Counted from the stretch's first letter, positions 38,596 through 46,857 are shown. The stretch is 57,170 bases of DNA from Xenococcus sp. MO_188.B8 (GCA_030065615.1 JASJDR010000038.1:1-57170); one strand, 5' to 3'. Translations and numbers: made by a program. The notes: generated by a model from the sequence alone, not told the origin.

Positions 38596-39552
38596 ATGGA
38601 ATATTATACTAATAAACTTATAGAAATATTTGCAGAATGTGATATAGATAATTTAGAAGAAAATCAAGATTATATTAAATTGTGTCATGAAAATAACAGA
38701 AAAGTTTGGTTTGATGCTTTGAGGGCAAGAATAGAGAAAATCAAGAAAAGGTTAGAAATAACTGTTGGAAAACAGTCATCTCTAAAGAACCAGGTTATTG
38801 AAGCACTGACATTATTAAATAGAATGAAGACTGAAGAAGAAAAAAATATTTGTTATGAACTTATAATCAAGGAATTTAGCAATCAGTGGCAACAAAGTCA
38901 GTTGGATCATTTTAAAAAATATTATAATGCCCTGCAAAATAACTATGACTATTTTTTATCATTTACAGATAGAAATCCCACACGTCAATACGGCAGTTAT
39001 TATCTTAATCCTAATTATGAATACTTGACAAGAAGATTACTGGGGAAAAAATTCATCAAAGATCATGAAAAAGTTAATTTGTTAGCACGAGCCATCCATT
39101 ATCTTTTGGAAAGCAGGGGTAATATAAAAGGCTTCTTTTATCCTCAAAAAGAAGAAGACAACCAAGAAGTAAAAGCAAAATTAATAAGTGCTTGTGAACA
39201 CTGTTTTGTGTTTGTACAAATTATTCAAAACATAATGTTTGCTGATAGTAAAGATTCTAAAAACCCCAATTATTGCCATTTTGAATATTGCCATGCTTGC
39301 AAATGTTTAGAAAGTAAAAAAAGATTTATTTTTTTACTTGCAGAAAAATCTCATGATAGCCTCAAGGATTTTTATCGCAATGTTCATCCTGACTGTGACG
39401 AATGGTATCAAGACATTTTGAGCAGAGATAAGATAATTTTACAACATGCCGAAAAAAAGGATGTTATGAAAATGATAAAGACAATTCGTAAAAACTTGGT
39501 TGAAAAAATAGATAAAATAAAATGGGAAATAATTGAAGATGTACCTGATTAA
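38596..39552 (+). CDS. Divergent TIR-like domain protein next to Roco-2
   Basis: The 318-residue protein has a helical N-terminal half (1-110). A TIR-like half starts with the strand YDYFLSFTDRNP (117-128), like the YDVFLSF first strand of TIR. It is followed by a helix NLLARAIHYLLES, a strand NIKGFFYP, a helix-strand KAKLISACEHCFVFVQIIQ, and NYCHFEYCHAC (225-235), where E230 sits at the place of the catalytic Glu of TIR NADases (..C-x-x-E..). RFIFLLAEK is a further core strand. I recall similar proteins being labelled toll/interleukin-1 receptor-like and paired with the small membrane protein that follows. NAD cleavage is inference. ATG at 38596; 24 bp to the next gene. Confidence 0.65.
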   Translation: MEYYTNKLIEIFAECDIDNLEENQDYIKLCHENNRKVWFDALRARIEKIKKRLEITVGKQSSLKNQVIEALTLLNRMKTEEEKNICYELIIKEFSNQWQQSQLDHFKKYYNALQNNYDYFLSFTDRNPTRQYGSYYLNPNYEYLTRRLLGKKFIKDHEKVNLLARAIHYLLESRGNIKGFFYPQKEEDNQEVKAKLISACEHCFVFVQIIQNIMFADSKDSKNPNYCHFEYCHACKCLESKKRFIFLLAEKSHDSLKDFYRNVHPDCDEWYQDILSRDKIILQHAEKKDVMKMIKTIRKNLVEKIDKIKWEIIEDVPD

Positions 39553-39576
39553 ATTAACCATTGCTTACTTTATATT

Positions 39577-39975
39577 ATGTCAAATAAAATTAAACACCTA
39601 GAAATGATACAAGGTGTTATCAACAGAATGGCTGGCAACTCTTTTCTCTTAAAAGGATGGTGTGTAACTCTAGTTTCTGCTTTATTTGCACTAGCGGCAA
39701 AAGATAGTAATACGAATTTTATTCTTGTCGCTTACTATCCAGTGCTCATGTTTTGGATTTTAGATGCTTATTTTTTGCGACAGGAACGTCTGTTTCGGAA
39801 AAAATACGACGAGGTTCGGCACTCCGCAGAAGGTTCAATCAATTTTTCTATGAATACATCGACAGTAAAAGACTCAGTAAAACCCTGGCTGAGAGTTGCC
39901 TTTTCAAAAACACTATTTTTGTTTTATGGGACAATGTTGATAGCGATATTATTGGCAATATTTATTGTAGTGTAG
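39577..39975 (+). CDS. Small membrane protein, third gene of the Roco-2 locus
   Basis: The 132-residue protein has an amphipathic N-terminus (IKHLEMIQGVINRMAGNSFL), two close membrane helices (about residues 25-41 GWCVTLVSALFALAA and 48-65 LVAYYPVLMFWILDAYFL), a basic loop (RQERLFRKKYDEVRHS) and a third C-terminal hydrophobic helix (LFLFYGTMLIAILLAIFIVV). It belongs to a widespread family seen beside TIR-like genes. I recall the name RipA-family octameric membrane protein for it, and its topology is similar to SLATT-type effectors. It may anchor the system or form a pore when triggered; that is inference. Confidence 0.7.
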   Translation: MSNKIKHLEMIQGVINRMAGNSFLLKGWCVTLVSALFALAAKDSNTNFILVAYYPVLMFWILDAYFLRQERLFRKKYDEVRHSAEGSINFSMNTSTVKDSVKPWLRVAFSKTLFLFYGTMLIAILLAIFIVV

Positions 39976-40389
39976 CGACATAAACTAACAATAACTCTTA
40001 CCAAGAATTATCATGACATTTGGATTTTAAAACTTACCAGTATTATTTTTACAAGAAACTTACTATCTTAACAGTACCAATAGAACTTAGGGTAGTGCAA
40101 AATAAGTAATGATTTATTGTTGTGTTAGATGAAATACTAAATAGCATTTATATACTTTTCCAAGGATTTGCAAAAAGACAAAGTTTGCCTTAGCGAACAT
40201 TCCCAAAATTTGTCTCGTCTCCCATGTGTACTACGTGTACTATAAAGCGATAAAGATGATGGGATGTTCCTCTAGCAGAGAAAAAACTAGGAAACATAGG
40301 AATCAAACAAACTGATTTTCTGTTTATTAAGCTATGCTGGTGTCGAGAAAATCCTAAAAGCAAAAGCGCGTAACCTGGGAGTTGAGCGA
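39976..40389. other. About 410-bp spacer
   Basis: No gene is visible. The spacer is AT-rich in its first half. The last 60 bases precede the SPFH gene; GGGAG lies 8 bases before its ATG (40378-40382), a usable ribosome binding site. Confidence 0.4.
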
Positions 40390-41670
40390 ATGGGTTTATT
40401 TGATAGGCTTCGCGGTGAATTTATAGATATTATCGAATGGTTGGATTCAACTAACGATACCATTGTCTATCGCTTTGAACGCCACAATAATGAAATTAAA
40501 ATGGGCGCACAGTTAACCGTCCGTCCTGGTCAAATGGCAGTATTTGTGAACGAAGGACAAGTAGCAGATGTCTTTTTACAATCAGGCAAGTATGAATTAA
40601 CAACCCGTAATTTACCTGTACTAAGTACCCTCAAAGGTTGGTCTTATGGCTTTAATTCTCCCTTTAAAGCCGAAGTGTACTTTTTTAGTAGTAAAGTTTT
40701 CACCAACCTCAAATGGGGAACTTCTAACCCGATTACAATTCGAGATCCTGAATTAGGCCCAATACGTTTACGGGCATTTGGTAGTTATAGTATTCGGGTG
40801 TCCGATCCGACTCAACTATTAGAGGATCTTGTCAGTACTGACGGACTATTCCAAGTTGATGAAATTAGCGATCATCTACGGAACATTATTGTCAATTGTT
40901 TTGCTAGTTGGGTGGGGAAATCAGAAATTCCTCTGTTGGATTTAGCCGCTCATTATGGCGATTTAGGCGATCGCGTTCGTGATGAAATTAAACCAGAAAT
41001 CAACCAGGTAGGAATTGAGTTAACCCAACTTTTAATTGAAAATATCTCTCTTCCTCCTGCAGTCGAAGAAGCATTGGATAAGCGAGCTTCCATGGGCTTA
41101 ATTGGTAATCTGGGGCAATACACTCAGTATCAAGCTGCTAATGCGATTGAAGCTTCAGCAAATAATCCCAGTGGTGGTAATGCTGGAATGGATTTTGGTA
41201 TTGGCATGGCAATGGCGCAACAAATGGCAAATGCTATGCAGCCCCAAGCAAGTGCACCCGCTGCACCTCCGCCGCCACCAACTCAACCCCAATGGTATAT
41301 TTCTCGAAATGGCCAACAGTTAGGGCCTCTTGCGCTGAATCAATTGGCACAGCAAGGTTTAACTCCACAAAGTTTAGTTTGGCATTCGGGCTTAGATGGT
41401 TGGAAAAAAGCTGCCGAAGTTGCTGAATTAGTATCGGTGTTTCCTGCTGCACCACCACCACCGCCACCGCCAGTACAAACTCAGTGGTATATTGCCCAAA
41501 ATGGGCAACAGTTAGGCCCTTTTGCTCTGAATCAACTGGCACAGCAAGGTTTAACTCCACAAAGCTTAGTCTGGCATTCGGGCTTGGATAGCTGGAAAAA
41601 AGCTGCCGAAGTTGCTGAATTAGGATCGGTTTTTCCTAAAACACCGCCATCTCCTCCTCCTTTACCTTAA
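40390..41670 (+). CDS. SPFH-domain protein with two C-terminal GYF_2 domains
   Basis: The 426-residue protein begins with an SPFH/band-7-like region of the virion-core/YdjI type (about residues 1-245; ITVRDPELGPIRLRAFG-like pattern, written here TIRDPELGPIRLRAFGSYSI). A Gly/Ala/Met-rich linker follows, then two GYF_2 domains (WYISRNGQQLGPLALNQLAQ at about 302 and WYIAQNGQQLGPFALNQLAQ at about 366), joined by poly-proline. GYF domains bind proline-rich peptides, so they might bind their own linkers. The two domains are also near-identical in DNA (spacing 192 bp). It forms a pair with the zinc-ribbon gene 165 bp downstream; the B. subtilis YdjI/YdjG pair is a recalled parallel. Confidence 0.85.
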   Translation: MGLFDRLRGEFIDIIEWLDSTNDTIVYRFERHNNEIKMGAQLTVRPGQMAVFVNEGQVADVFLQSGKYELTTRNLPVLSTLKGWSYGFNSPFKAEVYFFSSKVFTNLKWGTSNPITIRDPELGPIRLRAFGSYSIRVSDPTQLLEDLVSTDGLFQVDEISDHLRNIIVNCFASWVGKSEIPLLDLAAHYGDLGDRVRDEIKPEINQVGIELTQLLIENISLPPAVEEALDKRASMGLIGNLGQYTQYQAANAIEASANNPSGGNAGMDFGIGMAMAQQMANAMQPQASAPAAPPPPPTQPQWYISRNGQQLGPLALNQLAQQGLTPQSLVWHSGLDGWKKAAEVAELVSVFPAAPPPPPPPVQTQWYIAQNGQQLGPFALNQLAQQGLTPQSLVWHSGLDSWKKAAEVAELGSVFPKTPPSPPPLP

Positions 41671-41835
41671 TAAGTAACTATCGTTGTAAAAGTCACTCCG
41701 AGACCACTACCTGTAGTGTTCGTATTTAAATATTTAACTATATACTGAGTTTTTCGAGTTAGTTTTACAACAGTAGATAAGTAATGAGTAATAAGTAATG
41801 AGTAATAGGTATTGATAACTTTTGACTGATGACTG

Positions 41836-42942
41836 ATGATTGATAAGACGATCAAAAGATATCCCTGTCCTAGTTGTGGTGCAGAGTTGGTATTTAATCC
41901 TGAAGGCGGTAAGTTAAAGTGTGAATACTGTAGTTGGGAAGATGCTATTCCCCAAAGTGAGGAAGAGTTACAGGAAAATTCCTACGAGCAATATCTCAAC
42001 AATAGTCGCACTCAATTGGCTACCCTTTCGACCACAGCTATGGAAATTAGTTGTGACAATTGTGGCGCTAAGATCACCTTTGAGCCTCCCCAAGTAGCAG
42101 GTCAATGTCCCTTTTGTGCCTCTAGTATTGTGGCACAGCCCAAACAAGCCGATCCCACCCTAGCACCCCAGGGAATTATTCCTTTTACCATTGGACGCAA
42201 AGAAGCCAGGGAGAACCTGCAAACTTGGATTCGTCAGCGATGGTTTGCTCCTAATGATTTAAAGCAACTAGCGCAACCCGAAAAAATTCAGGGTATGTAT
42301 TTACCTTTTTGGACTTATGATGCTTTTACGAAAAGCCAGTATCGGGGAGAAAGAGGTGAGTATTACTATGAAACCGAAACCTATACGGAAAAGAATGAGG
42401 AAGGAAAAACTGAAACTAAAACTCGTCAAGTACGACATACCCGTTGGTATCAAGTTTCTGGTTGGGTACAGCGGTTTTTTGATGATGTGTTAATTCCTGC
42501 TACCAAGTTAGTTGACCATAAACGTCTAGAAAAACTTGAACCTTGGCGGTTAAAAGATTCTTTACGTCCTTATGAGCCTTCTTATTTAGCAGGGTTTGAA
42601 GCGCAGCGATCGCAAATTGAGCTAGAGGAAGGTTTTGAAAAAGCTAAAGCTGCGATGGTATCTCAAATCAGATCAGATATTAAGCGGGACATTGGTGGGG
42701 ATGAACAACGGATTCACAATGTTTCTACTAGCTATAGTGCCATTACCTTTAAACATATTTTGTTGCCTGTGTGGTTAACCTCCTACCGCTATCATGGTGA
42801 GCAATATCAGATTTTGATTAATGCTAATACCGGGGAAATACAGGGTGAACGTCCCTATAGTGTAGCTAAGATTGTCTTGACTGTTATCGGAGTAATAGTT
42901 GCGATCGCTGTTATTGTGGCTATTTTTAATGTTCTATCTTAA
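41836..42942 (+). CDS. Zinc-ribbon protein with C-terminal membrane helix (YdjG-like)
   Basis: The 368-residue protein has two zinc ribbons at the N-terminus: CPSCGAELV..CEYCSW (residues about 10-33) and CDNCGAKITF..CPFCAS (about 71-94). A central Trp/Tyr-rich region follows (YLPFWTYDAFTKSQYRGERG), and there is a single C-terminal helix (VLTVIGVIVAIAVIVAIFNV). Proteins of this kind travel with SPFH-GYF genes. Zinc binding is clear from the cysteines; the role is unknown, possibly membrane stress. The ATG lies within a short GACTGATGACTGATGATTGAT repeat upstream, so the start region is repeat-derived. Confidence 0.85.
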   Translation: MIDKTIKRYPCPSCGAELVFNPEGGKLKCEYCSWEDAIPQSEEELQENSYEQYLNNSRTQLATLSTTAMEISCDNCGAKITFEPPQVAGQCPFCASSIVAQPKQADPTLAPQGIIPFTIGRKEARENLQTWIRQRWFAPNDLKQLAQPEKIQGMYLPFWTYDAFTKSQYRGERGEYYYETETYTEKNEEGKTETKTRQVRHTRWYQVSGWVQRFFDDVLIPATKLVDHKRLEKLEPWRLKDSLRPYEPSYLAGFEAQRSQIELEEGFEKAKAAMVSQIRSDIKRDIGGDEQRIHNVSTSYSAITFKHILLPVWLTSYRYHGEQYQILINANTGEIQGERPYSVAKIVLTVIGVIVAIAVIVAIFNVLS

Positions 42943-43043
42943 ACTCATTGTTCTGCTATTACGCGATCGCGTAATCGTTTATATTAGATTTACAGTTTAA
43001 CTTAACAATTAATCCTAATCAAATTATTGACTCAAGAAGTTAA

Positions 43044-43169
43044 CTAAATTGAGGGTACTATCGCTTGTTGATTTTCTAATAGTCTTAAAACTGCCTCAGC
43101 ATAGTCGCTATGCTCGTCTGAAAAGATCCAACTAATCGATACCGAACAATCTAGGACAAAATAACTCAA
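43044..43169 (-). pseudogene. VapC-like PIN toxin, N-terminal stub
   Basis: The stub is read in reverse from TTG 43169, overlapping the antitoxin stop. It gives SYFVLDCSVSISWIFSDEHS and then YAEAVLRLLENQQAIVPSI before a TAG at 43044-43046. This is the start of a PIN domain (first catalytic Asp in VLDCS, and the VPSx(W)-x-x-E segment that should follow). The remaining three acidic residues are lost, so the toxin should be dead. Confidence 0.75.
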
Positions 43170-43432
43170 AATCTTCTTCCTTCTTCAATCATTTCTCGAA
43201 TTGATGAGCCATCTGAAGGTATTTCTCGTCTTAGTTGGCGAAATCCTGCAATAATTTCCGATATTTTCGGTTTTTTTGCTGAATCTTTTGACTTGAAAGC
43301 TAATTTTTGCTCTGATTCTAATGGTTGAACTACTAAAACTACCTCAACATCTTTCTCTTTGAGATTGGTGGGCATTTGAATTTTTAACATTCCATCAGCA
43401 CCAATATGGGAGCGGACTTTAATACTTTCCAT
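43166..43432 (-). CDS. Antitoxin-like partner of the VapC remnant
   Basis: The 88-residue protein begins with a beta-rich part (IKVRSHIGADGMLKIQMPTN ... VEVVLVVQPLE) and ends with a helical, toxin-binding type tail (KISEIIAGFRQLRREIPSDG, IREMIEEGRRF). Order and the 4-bp overlap with the PIN stub are those of a vapBC-type operon. With a truncated toxin it is an orphan antitoxin. ATG at 43432. Confidence 0.7.
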   Translation of the reverse strand: MESIKVRSHIGADGMLKIQMPTNLKEKDVEVVLVVQPLESEQKLAFKSKDSAKKPKISEIIAGFRQLRREIPSDGSSIREMIEEGRRF

Positions 43433-43560
43433 CTTAAATTTTTATTGGTTTAAATACTCTACTGATAATTATCGCGCGATCGAGAGTCACTTGAATCTTG
43501 AAGTTATGAATCGCAATAGGTAATTATTGATGAAACGCTCCACGCTTTTCTGATCTTAGA

Positions 43561-44115
43561 GCGATCTCTCCGAGATCCGCAAGCGGGGCGCCTTTTTAGA
43601 AACACAATTGATTACATTGCGGAGTAGTATGAACTCTAAACTCAATCAAGGGAAAATTGAGGATCAAGTTTCACCTAATCTATAGCAATCCTATGTGAGT
43701 CATGAAAACCGATAATAGTGTGCTTGCGAAGCACGTGCTCTGCACGACCATCTTGCTCACGCGAGCGAGACGCTCGCACTTTTTCACAAATGATTTAGGA
43801 TTGCTATATAGCGCAATAGTTAGTTTTTGCTAAATAGCGATCTCTCCGAGATCCGCAAGCGGGGCGCCTTTTTAGAAATACAGTTGATTACATCGCGGAG
43901 TAGTATGAACTCTAAACTCAATCAAGAGAAAATTGAGGATAAAGTTCCACCTGATCTATAGCGCAATAGTTAGTTTTTGCTAAATAGCGATCTCTCCGAG
44001 ATCCGCAAGCGGGGCGCCTTTTAGAAATACAGTTGATTACATCGCGGAGTAGTATGAACTCTAAACTCAATCAAGGGAAAATTGAGGATCAAGTTTCACC
44101 TAATCTATGGCGCAA
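43561..44115 (+). repeat. Triplicated ~150-bp leader plus first codons of a small membrane-protein gene
   Basis: Three copies start at GCGATCTCTCCGAGATCC: 43561, 43837 and 43987. Each contains an ATG (43629, 43905, 44054) followed by MNSKLNQ-type codons. Copies 1 and 2 stop at a TAG where copy 3 has TGG, so only copy 3 continues into a gene. Copy 1 is interrupted by a MITE. Confidence 0.93.
43683..43806. mobile_element. MITE copy 1, 124 bp, with TA target duplication
   Basis: Ends are TAGCAATCCTA and TAGGATTGCTA (perfect inverted repeats). It is flanked by TA on both sides (43681-43682, 43807-43808). The homologous site in copy 2 of the tandem repeat (near 43960) reads ATCTATAGCGC without the element, an internal empty site that fixes the ends. 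TA duplication and short TIRs suggest mobilisation by an IS630/Tc1-type transposase. The interior has a hairpin-prone GCGAGCGAGACGCTCGC. Confidence 0.9.
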
Positions 44116-44236
44116 TAGTTCGTTTTTGATTAAAGACGTAGTGAAGTTTTTATTATTAACGCTCACTATTCTTTCTATCGTTTGTTGGCTGAGTTTAGAC
44201 CAAGTAATGACTTTTTATTTCAAATCATTGACTTAA
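44054..44236 (+). CDS. Small single-pass membrane protein
   Basis: The 60-residue protein has a polar N-terminus (MNSKLNQGKIEDQVSPNLWR) and one long hydrophobic helix (VVKFLLLTLTILSIVCWLSL, residues about 29-48). It uses the third copy of the repeated leader. The 3' end overlaps the convergent nuclease-ParA gene by 12 bp. Function is unknown; repeated duplication of its 5' part suggests the gene or its promoter region has been under rearrangement. Confidence 0.6.
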   Translation: MNSKLNQGKIEDQVSPNLWRNSSFLIKDVVKFLLLTLTILSIVCWLSLDQVMTFYFKSLT

Positions 44237-45400
44237 TTTTAAACATTCATATAATGACTTTTTTCCTGGCTTAATATCCAAATAATTAGTTAAATCTCTT
44301 TGATTAGGATCAAAATCTATAACTAAAACTTTTTTATTATTTCTCGTTAAAGCCGCAGCAAGATTGATTACTGTTGTTGTTTTTCCTACTCCACCTTTAT
44401 TGTTGTAAACAGATACTGTTAAAGCTTTTGAAGGGTTTTCAATTTTGTTCCTAATTTGACGAGTGATATCAACAATATTTTTAGGATTAATTTCTAAACA
44501 GGAAGTTGCAGGGTAAATTGCTTTACCATGTTTTCTAAATAATTGAATATGCTTTGAGTTAGTAATAATGCCCCATTGTGTGGATTTACAATTAGGTCCT
44601 AGTAAATAGCCCTTTAGCTGATTAACTGTTGTTTTATATTGAGGCTTATTATAAGCGATATTAATATCTCTTCCTTTTAATTCAACTAAGATATTGGGAT
44701 GAGCATTGTTGTGTAAAAAAATATCTTCATCGGAATTATGGCGAAGTGCATAATCAACCTTGAGTCTTTGACCAGTTATAAATTGGGGCTTGCGCTCCGT
44801 TAAATTAAATCCTAAAGCATCAAAAAATGTTGGCACGAAGATCGAGTCTACTACTCTTTCTTTTGAAAGTTCCGGTGGAAGATTATGGAGATTTTGTAGT
44901 GCTTCTACTAAGCTTTTTTCTATTTCTGGGGAAATGGGTTCTGATTTTTTCTGGTTTTTAAGTTGTTGTGTAGCTAAAGATAACTTAGTCTGATTGTATT
45001 CTTGAATATGTTTAACTTTTAAATCTTGTGCTTGAACAATCCGTTTGATGCCTTTTTGTGACCAATTACAAACCTTGGCTATGCGCTCAATTGCTTCTTC
45101 TTCAGATAACCCAAACAAACCTTGCTTGTAGAATGCATTCAAGATTTGTTGCATAACTTGAGATCGCTGTTCAATAATTGTTTCATTCGCAATATAATCA
45201 ATCATCAGATGCTGTTGATTCTGTGCCAGAATTCTTTGTATTGCACTTTTAGTTTGTTCTGAAATATTTCTGCGATCTCCTACTTCTTTCAGATATTGTA
45301 ACTTTTCAGGAGTAATTTGCTGATTTGCACAGATAATGTGAGCAAGTACTATAAATCCATAGTCAAGTTTTTCTTGAACAACAGTAGGGGAGTCAGTCAT
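44225..45400 (-). CDS. TerB-like helical domain + PD-(D/E)xK nuclease-like domain + ParA-type ATPase, C-terminally truncated
   Basis: The 391-residue protein has a helical N-terminal part (1-150; DYGFIVLAHIICANQQITPE resembles TerB-like domains). A restriction-enzyme-like core follows (about 195-310), with KVDYALRHNSDED and ILVELKGRD fitting D...E-x-K of type I R-subunit N-terminal nucleases and TQWGIITNSKHIQLF typical of that group. A deviant Walker A KGGVGKTTT (from 335) with VLVIDFDPNQRDLT is that of ParA/MinD ATPases. Only 57 residues remain after the Walker A start instead of about 200, so the ATPase is cut off. ATG at 45400. Confidence 0.7.
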   Translation of the reverse strand: MTDSPTVVQEKLDYGFIVLAHIICANQQITPEKLQYLKEVGDRRNISEQTKSAIQRILAQNQQHLMIDYIANETIIEQRSQVMQQILNAFYKQGLFGLSEEEAIERIAKVCNWSQKGIKRIVQAQDLKVKHIQEYNQTKLSLATQQLKNQKKSEPISPEIEKSLVEALQNLHNLPPELSKERVVDSIFVPTFFDALGFNLTERKPQFITGQRLKVDYALRHNSDEDIFLHNNAHPNILVELKGRDINIAYNKPQYKTTVNQLKGYLLGPNCKSTQWGIITNSKHIQLFRKHGKAIYPATSCLEINPKNIVDITRQIRNKIENPSKALTVSVYNNKGGVGKTTTVINLAAALTRNNKKVLVIDFDPNQRDLTNYLDIKPGKKSLYECLKLSQ

Positions 45401-45588
45401 TAGTAATAAAGAAAAAATATTGAATTAAACTTGATTTCATATATATCACGTCTGGGGTGAATTATAAAAAAAAGTAGTTAATGCTCATCAGTCAGAGCTG
45501 CGGTTGATTGCAAGCAAGTACCGAAACTTATCGGCGGTTATTCAAGAGAATCTCACCTACTGCTTTTTAACGGAGCTTTCAAAGTTGG
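45401..45588. other. Non-coding gap before the transposase scrap
   Basis: No gene is visible. It contains the promoter side of the nuclease-ParA gene and unassigned sequence. Confidence 0.3.
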
Positions 45589-45690
45589 TTGCGCAGTTTA
45601 GTCATAGATTTAGGCGCACAGGTCATTCCCATTGATGGAAAAACTGTTAAAGGTTCTTATGATCGTAATGGAGAACAATCTGCCTTATAT
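45589..45690 (+). pseudogene. ISAs1-family transposase fragment
   Basis: The 34-codon open segment reads LRSLVIDLGAQVIPIDGKTV then KGSYDRNGEQSALY, the conserved first catalytic Asp region (IDGKTxxGSYDR) of ISAs1/H-repeat transposases. Everything else of the roughly 380-residue enzyme is missing. No intact terminal repeats are found. Confidence 0.75.
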
Positions 45691-45753
45691 AAGTCTAGAA
45701 TTAATAGTGCCAGTAAATGATGATAAATAATCAGTGTTGCCCAATATTTATCA

Positions 45754-46620
45754 ATGACTTCTGCGACAGGATTCGATCAGATTAGCCCTACAGCCCTGTT
45801 AGTTGCATACCTGAGACAATTTACTGACATTCCCCATAGCAAAGAAATTGCTCAATTGGTGCAAGCTCAAACTTTTGTAGCCCAATTACCAGGACAAAAA
45901 TCAGCTTTGCCACTAGAGCTTTCTGTTTTATTTGAGGGTCGATACAAAGCCATCAACAAGGTTATCAATCAATTTGCACCCTCACAAATTTGAGAATTAG
46001 CTTCGGGTTTTTCAGCTCGTGGCATGGAATTTTCTAACAACCCCAGCATCACTTTTGTTGAGAGTGATTTACCAGGAATTGTTGCCCAAAAGCAAAAACT
46101 TATCGAACAATTAGTAGGGCAATGTTCTAATCTTCATTCTGTTGCGATCGATATTACACAAAATCCGAGTCAGTTTCCTCTTGATGTAAATTATCTGTAA
46201 CCTGAGAAGCCGATAGTTATTACCTGTGAAGGAGTATTACTCTATCTGACGCTGGCACAAAAGCAGCAAGTGTTTGCAAATGTTCACCAAATGCTGGAAA
46301 TTTATGATGGTGTTTGGATTACCTCTGATTTAATTACCTTAGAAACCTATAATAAAAGGCAACAAATAAATCCTAACTGGCCGAAATTTTCCAAGTTAAT
46401 CAATAGCATGACAGGAAGAACACCATTAAAGAATTACTTTAAGAACGTGAATCAGATTGAGCAATTTTGTCATCAACAAGGGTTGTGTGTAGAAAAATAC
46501 AAAATGTTAGACGTTGTGACTCAACTGAGTTGTCTTAAATCTTTGGGAATCAGTTTTGAGGTAGCTGAATCGGTTTTAGAAGGTTCTTTTATTTTTGCTT
46601 TAATACCTGATCGAGCTTAA
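45754..46620 (+). pseudogene. LCM/PPM1-type SAM-dependent methyltransferase with two internal stop codons
   Basis: A single 289-codon frame holds one protein interrupted by TGA (45991-45993) and TAA (46198-46200). Its segments resemble class I methyltransferases of the leucine-carboxyl-methyltransferase-like group: SATGFDQISPTALLVAYLRQ at the N-terminus, SITFVESDLPGIVAQKQKL, ITCEGVLLYLT (the EG.L.YL motif) and KYKMLDVVTQLSCLKSLG. No frameshift is present, so reading frame drift is recent. Three fragments cannot form an active enzyme. Confidence 0.8.
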
Positions 46621-46624
46621 TTTA

Positions 46625-46692
46625 CTTTGGCGATCTCGCTGAAGGCGAGGCGCTTCGTGGTCTGCGAAAGCAGGCGCTTCGCAATCGCAAGT
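46625..46692. repeat. GC-rich palindromic repeat
   Basis: The words GATCTCGCTGAAGGCGAGG, CGCTTCG (twice) and TCTGCGAAAGCAGG form short hairpins. It resembles other dispersed palindromes in the window (43561, 43730, 28140). The remainder up to 46857 has no gene. Confidence 0.6.
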
Positions 46693-46857
46693 CGAATTAG
46701 AACTAAGACTTGAAAATTCCAAGATAGAAGAAAAATAAGATGAGTGGCGCTAGCTTTTAGATAATATTATCTTAGCTATTATGAGCAGAAATATTTGCTA
46801 TTTTTGCCACTCGATCAGAAATTTATTGCTCTAGTTTTTTTTATTTTAGATGTATAT

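Noticed and set aside
41234..41560. 108-codon minus-strand frame across the GYF repeats
   Set aside because: Its internal repeat is only the reverse of the duplicated GYF DNA.
41667..41855. 62-codon minus-strand frame between the SPFH and zinc-ribbon genes
   Set aside because: Covers simple AATGAGTAATA/GACTGAT repeats; no protein character.
45991..45993. TGA in the methyltransferase as a recoded (selenocysteine) codon
   Set aside because: A second stop (TAA) follows in the same frame and no stem-loop stands out after the TGA; decay is simpler.
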